A DNA stretch of 21,282 nt, from NCBI GenBank assembly GCA_003224135.1, contig QHYO01000060.1, positions 1 through 21,282 of the forward strand, written 5' to 3'. Position 1 is the first letter of the stretch. Every line of letters begins with the position of its first letter. Of the stretch, positions 7,022 to 15,248 are shown one piece after another. This DNA comes from Acidobacteriota bacterium. Lineage in GTDB: Bacteria > Acidobacteriota > Terriglobia > Acidiferrales > UBA7541. Position numbers and translations under genes: made by a program. A model generated the notes under the pieces. The model searched no databases, was not told where the DNA came from, and saw nothing but the letters and a program-made list of their open reading frames with translations.

Positions 7022-7993
7022 ATGGAGACGCGGAAGCTGGGCAATTCCGATTTGCAAATAACGCGCGTGGGATTCGGCGCGTGGGCCATTGGCGGTGGCG
7101 GATGGGAGTTCGCGTGGGGCAGCCAGGAGGATGCGGACTCTATCGCGGCGATCGTGCGGGCTCTTGAGCTGGGAGTGAATTGGATTGATACCGCCGCGGT
7201 TTATGGCACCGGGCACTCCGAAGAGATTGTGGCGCAAGCCCTGAAACAGTGGAAAGGGAAGCGGCCTTACGTTTTTACAAAATGCACTCTTCGCTGGGAC
7301 GAGAATCGCAAAGTGTACCCGGACCATTCCGCGGCTTCGATTCGCAAGGAATGTGAGGACAGCTTGCGCCGCCTGCAAACGGAAGTGATCGATCTCTATC
7401 AAATGCATTGGCCGCCGAGGGACAACGGGCCGGAACTGGAAGAAGCCTGGCAAGCGATGAGCGAACTGCAAACGGAAGGTAAAGTGCGATGGATCGGCGT
7501 TTCAAATTTCGATCCTGCACAGATGGAACGCGCCGCGAAAATTGTTCCGGTGACTTCCGATCAACCGCCATATTCGCTCATTCGCAGACAAATCGAACAA
7601 GATGTTTTGCCGTATTGCCTGAAGCACGGCATCGGCGTGATCAGCTACGCGCCGATGGCGTCGGGGTTGTTGACGGGTGCGATGACGCGCGAACGAGCCG
7701 CAGCTTTGCCGGCCGACGATTTTCGCAGCCGCAGTCCGGAATTCAAGGAACCACGCCTATCGAAAAACATCGAATTGGTGGAGCGGCTTCGAAAGGTCGG
7801 CGCTCGTCACGGACGCAGTCCGGGAGAAATTGCGATCGCCTGGGTACTGCGGCATCCGGCGATCACCGGCGCCATTGTTGGAGCACGCAACGCCAAGCAG
7901 GCTGAAGGCGTGATGCGTGCGGGCGAACTGAAACTGACTACCGAAGAAATTTCGGAAATCGAAGGCGCAGCCGCCGCGGCCACAGCACGCTGA
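7022..7993 (+). CDS. aldo/keto reductase
   Basis: A 323-residue NAD(P)H-dependent oxidoreductase of the AKR superfamily with a TIM-barrel fold, cytoplasmic. The full catalytic tetrad is visible: Asp56 and Tyr61 in WIDTAAVYGTGHSEE, Lys87 in YVFTKC and His129 in DLYQMHW. Cofactor-side motifs are WIGVSNFD, ISYAPMASGLLTG and the C-terminal GAIVGARNAKQ. ATG 7022 is preferred because GAGGAG at 7011-7016 gives 5-nt spacing; an in-frame GTG at 7016 would overlap that RBS. A short-chain dehydrogenase follows after 22 nt, so the two reductases are probably co-transcribed and may act on the same carbonyl or sugar pathway. The substrate cannot be assigned. Confidence 0.92.
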   Translation: METRKLGNSDLQITRVGFGAWAIGGGGWEFAWGSQEDADSIAAIVRALELGVNWIDTAAVYGTGHSEEIVAQALKQWKGKRPYVFTKCTLRWDENRKVYPDHSAASIRKECEDSLRRLQTEVIDLYQMHWPPRDNGPELEEAWQAMSELQTEGKVRWIGVSNFDPAQMERAAKIVPVTSDQPPYSLIRRQIEQDVLPYCLKHGIGVISYAPMASGLLTGAMTRERAAALPADDFRSRSPEFKEPRLSKNIELVERLRKVGARHGRSPGEIAIAWVLRHPAITGAIVGARNAKQAEGVMRAGELKLTTEEISEIEGAAAAATAR

Positions 7994-8015
7994 GAAATTC
8001 CCAGGAGAAAATGAA

Positions 8016-8810
8016 ATGGATTTAGGATTCAAGGGCAAACTTGCCGTGGTGTCCGGTTCGACAGCGGGAATCGGCTTCGCAATCGCCAGGACCCTTGCTC
8101 GTGAGGGTGCGCGGATCGTAATTAACGGCAGAACGGAAAAGCGCGTGTCCGCTGCGGAAGACAGTATTCGCATGGAAATGCGCGGAGCGGAAGTGCAAGG
8201 CGTGGCTGCCGACCTGGGCACGGCAAAGGGTGTTGAGGAATTCGTCAAGCAGGTGCCCGCCGCCGATATCCTCGTCAACAATCTCGGCATTTTTGAGATA
8301 AAGCCATTTCTCGAAATTTCAGATGAGGATTGGCTTCGGTTCTACGAAGTGAACGTGATGAGCGGCGTGCGTTTGACGCGGCACTATCTTCCAGAAATGC
8401 TGCGCAAGAACTGGGGCCGCGTGATTTTTATCTCCAGCGAATCGGGACAGCAAATTCCCAGTGAAATGGTCCATTACGGCATGACCAAGACCGCGCAAAT
8501 CGCGGTCGCGCGTGGCGTTGCGGAATCCATCGCCGGAACCAACGTTACCGCGAACTCGATACTTGTTGGGCCCACGGCGTCAGAGGGCGTCGGCGATTTT
8601 GTTCAGTCTATGGCCCTGAAGCAGGGCGTTTCTAAGGAGCAAGTCGAAAAGGAATTCTTTGACAAGGCGCGCCCCAGTTCGTTGCTGAGGCGTTTTGAAA
8701 CCACCGAAGAAATCGCCGCGGTGGTCGCGTTCGTTGCCAGCACGCAGTCGGCGGGCATCAACGGCGCAGCGGTCAACGCAGATGGCGGCGTCATTCGCAG
8801 TATTTTGTAA
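8016..8810 (+). CDS. short-chain dehydrogenase/reductase (SDR)
   Basis: A 264-residue classical SDR. It has a Rossmann glycine motif SGSTAGIG (residues 13-20, Ser replacing the usual Thr), VNNLG (88-91) stabilising the central sheet, Asn113, Ser141 in FISSESG, and Tyr154/Lys158 in YGMTK, so the catalytic tetrad is complete. The C-terminus, AGINGAAVNADGG, is typical of the fabG-like group. The start at 8016 has AGGAG at 8003-8007 with 8-nt spacing; an ATG five bases earlier (8011) opens only a very short frame. NGRTEKR after the second strand suggests NADP(H) preference. It follows the aldo/keto reductase as an apparent operon and faces a minus-strand gene ending 11 nt away. The substrate is unknown. 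Confidence 0.92.
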   Translation: MDLGFKGKLAVVSGSTAGIGFAIARTLAREGARIVINGRTEKRVSAAEDSIRMEMRGAEVQGVAADLGTAKGVEEFVKQVPAADILVNNLGIFEIKPFLEISDEDWLRFYEVNVMSGVRLTRHYLPEMLRKNWGRVIFISSESGQQIPSEMVHYGMTKTAQIAVARGVAESIAGTNVTANSILVGPTASEGVGDFVQSMALKQGVSKEQVEKEFFDKARPSSLLRRFETTEEIAAVVAFVASTQSAGINGAAVNADGGVIRSIL

Positions 8811-8821
8811 CGGCCCCGAAA

Positions 8822-9271
8822 TCAGACACGTTGGTAGTCTGCCCGCCAGTTCTGCACCATTTTCTTAATGGCTTTACGGCTGTTCACTTTTCCATCGAGC
8901 ACTGTCCTTGCGAGCGCGGAAAGTTCCGCATCGCTCGCGAATCGCAGCGAGACCAATTGGTCGATAGTGAATTCGCCGATGCGCGGCTTCAGATCGTCGG
9001 GCAGCAGTCTTTCGCAACGCAAGCGCTCTTCGAGGCGGATTACACGATCCTGAACTCCCAGCGCAAAAATCCGTGCCAGGAAGGCCAGCACCAGAAGCGC
9101 CACGGCCAGAACGACGCTGAAGATCCCCACAAAAGCAAAATAAGGAGTGTTCATCGAATATTTAAAAAGCGAGTAGATGTGCACTCCCAAATTGATCACT
9201 AGGACGGGAATCACAAAAGCATGAAACAGCGGAACAAACTTTGCATGATTTGAAAAATTCTGTTCGTTCAT
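8822..9271 (-). CDS. DUF6526-like two-helix membrane protein
   Basis: 149 residues. Two hydrophobic segments near residues 13-35 (FVPLFHAFVIPVLVINLGV) and 42-68 (PYFAFVGIFSVVLAVALLVL) are followed by a charged cytoplasmic tail. The tail contains VQDRVIRLEERLRCERLLP, PRIGEFTIDQLVSLRFASD and a terminal KAIKKMVQNWRADYQRV. This arrangement matches what I recall of the DUF6526 family, common in acidobacteria and bacteroidetes; function is unknown. Its ATG overlaps the stop of the upstream metallopeptidase by 4 nt (ATGA, 9268-9271), so the two are translationally coupled. The pairing suggests a partner at the membrane for the peptidase, but nothing in the sequence proves it. Confidence 0.8.
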   Translation of the reverse strand: MNEQNFSNHAKFVPLFHAFVIPVLVINLGVHIYSLFKYSMNTPYFAFVGIFSVVLAVALLVLAFLARIFALGVQDRVIRLEERLRCERLLPDDLKPRIGEFTIDQLVSLRFASDAELSALARTVLDGKVNSRKAIKKMVQNWRADYQRV

Positions 9272-10998
9272 CGAATCTCCACTGGGAAGGAATAGATCGG
9301 TTGAATGTCTACGGGAATATCAGAAACGCGCTCAAACGCCTTCTTTAGATGCTCGGGCAGAACCGCGTACTTTGCAAACCACGCTGCCGTGCGACTGCGA
9401 TCTCCCGTAGCCTCCTGCTCCAACAATTCTTTTGCGAGTGAGGCCAGCGCGACGGGCATTTTCTCCAGCACAACAGCATAGCGTCCCGTCGCTTGGTCAT
9501 ACGCAACGGCGCCTCGTTCGAGAAGGTAGCTGAACTCCATCATTTCGCCGCGGCCGTGTGGCTCCGCAATACCGAATCTGATCGTGCGAAAGTTCCCCGC
9601 GACGTACGAGATGTAATCTTCGCTGAGCTGGTCCTTGGTGATTGCTCCGTGATCAGCAAGCCATTTCAGACAAACCATTCCGACCACATCGGCTTTCGCC
9701 TCTTCCAACGCAGCGAAGTCACCGCCGATCGCCTCACGAATCTCTTTTTGGCCGGCAGCCGTTTTTGAATAATTCGGCCCAAGTTCATGCGAAATTTCAT
9801 GCGCCAGTGTAGACGCCAGGTAGCCGTTCCCGGTGGCACGTCCGGCCTGATCTTCGCGAAACAAGCGGCGCGCGATGGGAAGAATGACCACGTTGACGCG
9901 CGCATCCATGAAATTCCTAAAGAAAATCTTTTTGCTGCCCTTGGCTTCGTGCACGCGAGCGTCGTTTGGCAGATTATCCGCCACCGATTGATAACCGTGT
10001 AGCAGGTCGCCGGTCCGAAATGGTGCGTCCATCACTTCCATGGGCGTCACATGACCACGCTTTGACGGTAAATCTTCCTTGGACAGCGGCAACGCTTCCT
10101 GCAGGTCCGGCACGTACTTCTGAAAAATTGCAAGTTTCTTGCTTTCTGCTTCGTTTCGCAACAGCACTGCCGCCCCGTAGGAAGTTCTCACTCCCAGCAG
10201 GTTATCGAGATAGCTTTCATAAGGCGCCAGAATCAGATCAAACTTCGGATCTTTCAAATCCAGCCACGCCAGGTCGCTCGCATAGTAATCATCATTCAAG
10301 AGCGCATCGGCACGCATATTCAGAAATTTCACAAACTGTGGATTGTCGCTCAGTTTCGCAGCCTCCCGCAAGTCTTTCGCTGCAGAGTTCAGGAATTCTG
10401 CAAACACTGCGTGATACGGCACAGCCTGCAGCTTGTCACCATCTCGGCGCAGGACCGACTGTTCGTTGTACATCGCGCTCTTTTGTTCGGGATGTTCTCT
10501 GGCGTATTTCTCTATCTCTGCCTGCGCCAGATCCTTTGGGTAGAGCCCGCGTCCGGGAGGTGCGGGCTCCTTGCCTAGAAACGGTCGCAGCTCATCAATT
10601 AGATCGTAGCGGCTGCCGTTGATCTTCATGAATCTCAAAACTTTCTTGTCCAATGGATCGTTGCTTCTTTCCAGTCGCATATAAAGCTTCAGACCTTCAG
10701 GATCGCTTTGCCGCCAGTAAATCTGTTCGATGCGATTCGCGGCATCCACGAGCTTTTGCACTAGCTTTTGCTCTCGTTCGCTCAGCCCAGCGCGATTAAA
10801 AGGCATTTCGATGGTCTTGAATTTTGCCAACCGTGCATCGAGGTCCGGGGCGACGCCCAAGGGCACGGCGATGCTCGAGCCGGAATTGGAGTCTTGCAGA
10901 AAAGCGGCTCGGCCGGTTGCGTAAATGTCCAATAGAAGAGGAGCCAGAGCAATTGACATCAGCATGAGTGCGAATGAAAACAGTCGGCGAAGAATCAT
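9268..10998 (-). CDS. M49-like (dipeptidyl-peptidase III family) zinc metallohydrolase, membrane-anchored or exported
   Basis: 576 residues. An N-terminal hydrophobic segment (about 5-25, LFSFALMLMSIALAPLLL) acts as signal or anchor. Family features are APYESYLDNLLGVRTSYGA (258-276), the zinc motif HEISHELGP with His400, Glu401 and His404, and ALEEAKAD (430-437), where Glu433 is the likely third ligand. Classical M49 enzymes carry HEXXXH (HELLGH); this one has the shorter HEXXH, as in bacterial M49-like proteins. By family knowledge it should hydrolyse short peptides, or be a relative with changed activity. TACAAT about 7 nt before the ATG and the lack of a clear RBS hint at a very short leader. 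The DUF6526 gene overlaps its stop. Confidence 0.82.
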   Translation of the reverse strand: MILRRLFSFALMLMSIALAPLLLDIYATGRAAFLQDSNSGSSIAVPLGVAPDLDARLAKFKTIEMPFNRAGLSEREQKLVQKLVDAANRIEQIYWRQSDPEGLKLYMRLERSNDPLDKKVLRFMKINGSRYDLIDELRPFLGKEPAPPGRGLYPKDLAQAEIEKYAREHPEQKSAMYNEQSVLRRDGDKLQAVPYHAVFAEFLNSAAKDLREAAKLSDNPQFVKFLNMRADALLNDDYYASDLAWLDLKDPKFDLILAPYESYLDNLLGVRTSYGAAVLLRNEAESKKLAIFQKYVPDLQEALPLSKEDLPSKRGHVTPMEVMDAPFRTGDLLHGYQSVADNLPNDARVHEAKGSKKIFFRNFMDARVNVVILPIARRLFREDQAGRATGNGYLASTLAHEISHELGPNYSKTAAGQKEIREAIGGDFAALEEAKADVVGMVCLKWLADHGAITKDQLSEDYISYVAGNFRTIRFGIAEPHGRGEMMEFSYLLERGAVAYDQATGRYAVVLEKMPVALASLAKELLEQEATGDRSRTAAWFAKYAVLPEHLKKAFERVSDIPVDIQPIYSFPVEIR

Positions 10999-11122
10999 GC
11001 GCGAGATTGTAGCAAATGCCGGACAACTTTCCCGACGCCACCGGCTCTGGCACTGTAGCTAACGCAAATAGAAACCTTTCTCACGCTGAAGCATCCAACT
11101 CAAATAGAGAAGGGAGAGTTCG

Positions 11123-11407
11123 ATGGCTAAGGCATTCTGGGCTGGAAAACTGGTCGCTGAAAGTAACGGCTGCGTGGTGGTTGAGGGGAATCAATATTTT
11201 CCGGTTGAGGCCGTTAAGAGAGAATATTTAAGACCGAGTTCGCATACATCCATCTGTCCGTGGAAGGGCACCGCGCATTACTACAATCTCGACGTAGACG
11301 GTATACGTAACGACAACGCGGCTTGGTACTACCCCGATCCGAAACCCGCAGCGAAAGAAATTGCCGGACGGGTCGCTTTCTGGAAGGGCGTTCGCGTAGA
11401 AGCGTGA
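11123..11407 (+). CDS. DUF427 domain protein
   Basis: 94 residues covering one complete DUF427 fold. AESNGCVVVEGNQYFPVE, the turn SSHTSICPWKGTAHYYNLD (tightly conserved in the family) and NAAWYYPDPKPAA are the recognisable blocks. AGGGAG at 11111-11116 with 6-nt spacing supports the start. DUF427 proteins are small, soluble and widespread in soil bacteria; the role is unknown. It is a stand-alone gene, divergent from the M49-like gene and convergent with the amidohydrolase. Confidence 0.92.
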   Translation: MAKAFWAGKLVAESNGCVVVEGNQYFPVEAVKREYLRPSSHTSICPWKGTAHYYNLDVDGIRNDNAAWYYPDPKPAAKEIAGRVAFWKGVRVEA

Positions 11408-11427
11408 TTCACCCGAAGGGCTCACGC
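11402..11427. terminator. possible hairpin between convergent genes
   Basis: GCGTGA (11402-11407, including the DUF427 stop) pairs with TCACGC (11422-11427), with an inner CCCGAAGGG mini-stem. It sits between two convergent genes, where a shared terminator is expected, but there is no clear T-tract on either side. Confidence 0.35.
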
Positions 11428-11449
11428 AGATTGTTTGCGAGAAACCAGG

Positions 11450-12772
11450 CTACTTGGCAATCTCGTTCTTAAAAACGTTTCCGCCCTTCATCACAAACCG
11501 CACCTTTTCGAGCTCCTTCATGTTTTTAAATGGATCGCCGGTCACCGCGATGATGTCCGCGTATGCGCCAGGCGCGACGACTCCAATCTCACCTTTTTCG
11601 TCCAGCAAATCCGCCGCGCGCGACGTGGCCGCACGAATCGCTTCGATCGGTGTCAGGCCAAACTGAACTAAATAAGGGAATTCCTGCGCCATCGGCTCGG
11701 TCCATTCGATTCCGCCGATGTCCGTTCCGTAAGCGATCTTGATTCCGGCTTTGACTGCCTTTTGAACCGAGACGCCATGTACTTCCGTCCGTTTGCGGTC
11801 GCGCTTTCCCTCAGGAGTGTTTTCCGGCGCCCAGTCGTGATAGTACGGCGCAAGTGTCGGGCAATACCAAGTCCCTTGTTTCGCCATTTGCGCGATTTGC
11901 GCGTCCGTGATTTCAAGTCCATGCTCGATTGAGTCGCATCCGCCATCGAGCGCGCGCTGCAAACCCACCCCGTTGTACGCGTGGCAGGCCACTTTTTTTC
12001 CCCAACCGTGCGCTTCGTCCACAATTGCTTTCAATTCGTCCACCGTCAGTGTGGGCTGGGAAGCCAGATTGCCCTGCTTGTCCACCCACGAACGATGCGT
12101 CATGTAGACTTTGATCCAGTCGGCGCCATGATCAAGTTGTTCGCGTGCCGCTTTTCGCGCCTCGACCGGCCCATCAACGATCTGCACTCCCTTCGGCATC
12201 TGCAATTCCGGTGCATAGCCTTCGAGGTTGTATCCGCCAGTGGAAGAAATTCCACGTGTCGACACAAACAGGCGCGGGCCGGGAATTGTGCCTTCCGCGA
12301 TCGCCTGTTTGATTCCGACGTCGCCGTAGCCTGCGCCTTCGGTTTCGACGTCGCGCAGCGTCGTGAATCCCTGCTCGAGAGCCCGGCGGCAGGCAACGGT
12401 CGCGCGCGCCGCTCGCAACGCAACACCCGCCTTCAAAATGTTTGCGTCGTATCCGCCCTTGGCCGGATCTTCGCCCCACAGAAAAATATGCGTGTGCGCG
12501 TCAATCATTCCAGGCAGCACCGTGGCGGCGGAAAGATCGATGACGTTTGCCCCGGCCGGAATTGCAGAGGAAGCCTCCGCGACTTTCTCAATGCGTTCGC
12601 CGCGAATAAATATCAGTTGATTTTTGCGAACCGTGTCGCTCGAACCATCAAACAATGCACCTGCACGAATTACGGTAAGAGCGTTTGCCGGTGCTCCGGC
12701 GGGCGCCGTCTGCCCCATAACGCGAAACGCCGCCAATACTAAAATCGAAAAGACGATCAGGGACTTACGCAT
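11450..12772 (-). CDS. exported metal-dependent amidohydrolase (imidazolonepropionase/prolidase-like)
   Basis: 440 residues. The ATG at 12772 is preferred over an upstream in-frame ATG at 12877: it is preceded by GGAGGG with 4-nt spacing and begins a clean Sec signal peptide, MRKSLIVFSILVLAAFRVMG. The longer version would bury this and overlap fdhE. Metal-site motifs of the amidohydrolase superfamily are in order: GMIDAHTH, WIKVYMTH (Lys candidate for a bridging carboxylate), ACHAYNG, DSIEHG and AYGTDIGG. The C-terminal ADIIAVTGDP and a short beta strand complete the composite domain. Family members hydrolyse cyclic amides or Xaa-Pro and other dipeptides, many of them periplasmic. It starts 101 nt after fdhE and is probably a separate unit. 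Confidence 0.9.
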   Translation of the reverse strand: MRKSLIVFSILVLAAFRVMGQTAPAGAPANALTVIRAGALFDGSSDTVRKNQLIFIRGERIEKVAEASSAIPAGANVIDLSAATVLPGMIDAHTHIFLWGEDPAKGGYDANILKAGVALRAARATVACRRALEQGFTTLRDVETEGAGYGDVGIKQAIAEGTIPGPRLFVSTRGISSTGGYNLEGYAPELQMPKGVQIVDGPVEARKAAREQLDHGADWIKVYMTHRSWVDKQGNLASQPTLTVDELKAIVDEAHGWGKKVACHAYNGVGLQRALDGGCDSIEHGLEITDAQIAQMAKQGTWYCPTLAPYYHDWAPENTPEGKRDRKRTEVHGVSVQKAVKAGIKIAYGTDIGGIEWTEPMAQEFPYLVQFGLTPIEAIRAATSRAADLLDEKGEIGVVAPGAYADIIAVTGDPFKNMKELEKVRFVMKGGNVFKNEIAK

Positions 12773-12873
12773 CGCACCCTCCACGGGAAACCGGTAGCAT
12801 GCTGCAACTCCGCTAGTGAATGCAAATTTTAATGGAAGAGGATCGCGAGTTCGTGAGAGGGCATTGCAATACT

Positions 12874-13686
12874 TCATGTACCAAGCAGGTTGCCCTGAAT
12901 CCGCTGGTAGCCGTATTCTTCAGCCCACAGCGCCAGGGGAATTGCCGCCAGATCATCCACCACAGGAATCGCGTGGCCATCTTTCGTGAGGTCCACACTG
13001 CGAATGCAGTGGCGGCAGGTATCGCACGCTTCGACTCGAATGTGAGGGAATTTCTCCGCGACGAACACCGGCAACGATTGCTCGCGCGACTCGCCGCAAA
13101 ACGCGCAGTATATTCTGCGGAATTCCCACTCCGTTCCGCAAAACGCGCACAGCAGAAACCTCTTGCCGCCGTCACCCTCGATGCGAAGCACACCGGTCAC
13201 CGGCCGTCCCTCGCATAGCGGACACAAGTTTCCAGCGGCACTCGGCAAGACGCTCTGCTTCGCCGCCAGCAACTCCGCGTAAGGATCAATCAAAATGCGC
13301 GCCAGCAATTCCTCTCGCGAGTCTTCCGGGGTTCCATTCGCGTTTGCCTGAGTTACATATCGTTCGAGTGACGCCGCCCAACGCTCCGGCGACCCCCGAA
13401 GAAATTCCTTGATATACAGAGCGAGCGGCTCCGGCGAGGCCGGCACCACGTCCGAGAGGGCCTGCTTCACAAATGGCAGCACCAATTCCAGGTCCATTTG
13501 TTCTCGCAAAGTTCCGGCGGCAGCAGGCCATCGGGATTGGCGGTCCAACGCGTCGTGAAGTTCTTTCGACAGCTTTTGCTGAATCACGCAAATGCGCCGG
13601 TAGAATGCGAGGATTTCCGCGGCAAAAGGATAGGTGCTTGACAAATACTCGGCGCGCCGAATGCGCGCGTCATAGTTCGGCGTCAT
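12874..13686 (-). CDS. fdhE: formate dehydrogenase accessory protein FdhE
   Basis: 270 residues. FdhE binds the Tat-exported formate dehydrogenase catalytic subunit and helps its maturation in the cytoplasm; E. coli FdhE is a rubredoxin-like iron protein. The helical N-terminal half contains LALYIKEFLRG. The C-terminal half carries four CxxC pairs: C155/C158 (LCPLC), C180/C183 (CAFC), C194/C197 (CAFC) and C221/C224 (CDTC, with C227 close by). The start ATG overlaps the fdnI stop by 4 nt. It is the last gene of the fdn operon, as in many proteobacteria. The chain is shorter than the roughly 300 residues of E. coli, but all metal-binding pairs are kept. Confidence 0.93.
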   Translation of the reverse strand: MTPNYDARIRRAEYLSSTYPFAAEILAFYRRICVIQQKLSKELHDALDRQSRWPAAAGTLREQMDLELVLPFVKQALSDVVPASPEPLALYIKEFLRGSPERWAASLERYVTQANANGTPEDSREELLARILIDPYAELLAAKQSVLPSAAGNLCPLCEGRPVTGVLRIEGDGGKRFLLCAFCGTEWEFRRIYCAFCGESREQSLPVFVAEKFPHIRVEACDTCRHCIRSVDLTKDGHAIPVVDDLAAIPLALWAEEYGYQRIQGNLLGT

Positions 13687-14348
13687 TTCCGCGGTGCGTT
13701 GGCCCGGCGCACGATCTCGTCGTACCAGGCCGGATGATAGCGCTTAGCGAAGTGCAGAGTGACGTCGCCGTGAATTACGGACCCGAATGCACCGCGCTCC
13801 GCGAACGCGCTCATGTAAATGTGAATCAGGAAGTTTGCAATCGTAAACAGCGCCGCCACAGGATGCAAGAACACAGAAATATAGCGCAGCCAGCGCAGAT
13901 TCCACGGAATCCATTCCGGAAACCACAATACGATTCCAGTCAGCAACAATACTATCGCGGCATAGAAAAAACTCCAGAACAACGCTTTTTGTCCCGCGTT
14001 GTAGCGTCCCGCAGGAGGCATCTTGTCGTCTTCGTTCTGAACATAGTGACTTATCGATCGCCACCACTGCTTGTCGACTTCCGTGTTCTTCATCTGCGCC
14101 GACCAGTAACCGTGCATACGCGCTACAGCGTAGAAGAAAATCAAACCGGCCCAGGGATGCAGTGTTCGCGAAATCTGGCCACCACCCATCAACACGGCGA
14201 TCCAGAAAAGCCACGGTGACCAAAACGCAAGACCGGTCAGCAGCAAATAAATATAAGAGAATGCAGCGATCCAATGATTCAGTCGCTCCCCAAATGGATA
14301 GCGCAGTACACGTCCATGAGGAAGGATTTGGTCGGCATGCTCGCTCAT
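13683..14348 (-). CDS. fdnI: formate dehydrogenase cytochrome b subunit (gamma)
   Basis: 221 residues with four hydrophobic helices, near 26-45, 62-80, 123-145 and 155-180. This diheme cytochrome b takes electrons from FdnH across the membrane and reduces quinone. Candidate heme ligands are His25 (ERLNHWIAAF), His64 (RTLHPWAG), His162 (VFLHPVAA) and His176 (FLIHIYMSAF), matching the four histidines of the E. coli family. ATG 14348 overlaps the fdnH stop by 4 nt. A longer in-frame start at 14483 would add 45 Arg/Gly-rich residues inside fdnH and is rejected. The stop overlaps fdhE by 4 nt, so the genes are tightly coupled. Confidence 0.95.
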   Translation of the reverse strand: MSEHADQILPHGRVLRYPFGERLNHWIAAFSYIYLLLTGLAFWSPWLFWIAVLMGGGQISRTLHPWAGLIFFYAVARMHGYWSAQMKNTEVDKQWWRSISHYVQNEDDKMPPAGRYNAGQKALFWSFFYAAIVLLLTGIVLWFPEWIPWNLRWLRYISVFLHPVAALFTIANFLIHIYMSAFAERGAFGSVIHGDVTLHFAKRYHPAWYDEIVRRANAPRK

Positions 14349-15241
14349 GGCTGCGCTCCCTCGTGCGGTTCCTTCGCTTCCTCTTCCCGTTCCTTCGGGC
14401 CATACCGCAGGTAATGCGCGAACAATCCAATCAAACCGCCAACCATCGCGATGTTTCCGAGCCACTTCAGCGGCCCCTTCCACAGCTTCACGCTTAGCGG
14501 AATCCTCGGATCCTTTGGCAAACCGCCGTAGAGCTCCGGCTGACTCGCGTCATGCAGCACATAGATCACGCCGGTGCCACCCACGCCCGGGGGATCGTAG
14601 ACTCCCGCCTTCGGAAAGTTGTAGTGGTCGCGTAATTGTTTTGCCCGCTGTTCGGCCAGATACTTCATGTCGTCCTTGCTGCCAAAGTGCAGGCAGCCCG
14701 TGGGGCACGACTTGATGCACGCCGGCTCAAGTCCCTGGCTGACACGATCTGTGCACAAAGTGCACTTGTAAACTCGCTTTGTCTCCTTATTAAACTTCGG
14801 AATATTGAACGGGCAGCCTGTAATGCAATACCCGCAGCCGATGCACTTGTCCTGTTGAAAATCCACGATGCCATTCGTGTACTGCACGATCGCGCCGTCG
14901 GAAGGGCACGCAGCCAGACATCCCGGCTCCGCGCAGTGCATGCACTGATTCTTGCGCATCAGCCACATCAACGAGCCATCTTCCCTCTCATGCTCGTTGA
15001 ATAGGATCAGGTTCCAATAATTCCACCGCGTTTCCGGCATCGTCTGATAGGAATTATCGAAAACAGTTTCTCCGAATGGCAGGTCGTTCCACTCCATGCA
15101 CGCCACTTCGCAGGCCTTGCATCCGATGCATGTCGTGGTGTCAATAAGCTTGCAGACGGTATATTGGCGCTGCGTGTCCTCACCGGGAACGCTTCCGGCG
15201 TGGCCAGATATCTTTTGAATGCGTAGTGTTTCCTGGCTCAT
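14345..15241 (-). CDS. fdnH: formate dehydrogenase iron-sulfur subunit (beta)
   Basis: 298 residues. A ferredoxin-type electron conduit between the molybdenum subunit and the cytochrome b, on the outer face of the membrane. Four [4Fe-4S] sites are visible: CIGCKACEVAC (C38, C41, C44, C48), CMHCAEPGCLAAC, CIGCGYCITGC and CTLC...CIKSC. GVYDPPGVGGTGVIYVLHD is typical of the FdnH/FdoH C-terminal region. One C-terminal transmembrane helix (about 255-275, KWLGNIAMVGGLIGLFAHYL) anchors it. There is no signal peptide, as expected for co-export with the Tat subunit. It starts 7 nt after the fdnG stop. Confidence 0.96.
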   Translation of the reverse strand: MSQETLRIQKISGHAGSVPGEDTQRQYTVCKLIDTTTCIGCKACEVACMEWNDLPFGETVFDNSYQTMPETRWNYWNLILFNEHEREDGSLMWLMRKNQCMHCAEPGCLAACPSDGAIVQYTNGIVDFQQDKCIGCGYCITGCPFNIPKFNKETKRVYKCTLCTDRVSQGLEPACIKSCPTGCLHFGSKDDMKYLAEQRAKQLRDHYNFPKAGVYDPPGVGGTGVIYVLHDASQPELYGGLPKDPRIPLSVKLWKGPLKWLGNIAMVGGLIGLFAHYLRYGPKEREEEAKEPHEGAQP

Positions 15242-15248
15242 ATTCGCT

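Noticed and set aside
12773..12873. Shared promoter motif TTGCATTC upstream of both the amidohydrolase and fdnG
   Set aside because: No acceptable -10 element follows at the right distance before the amidohydrolase; an 8-mer shared twice in 21 kb is weak evidence.
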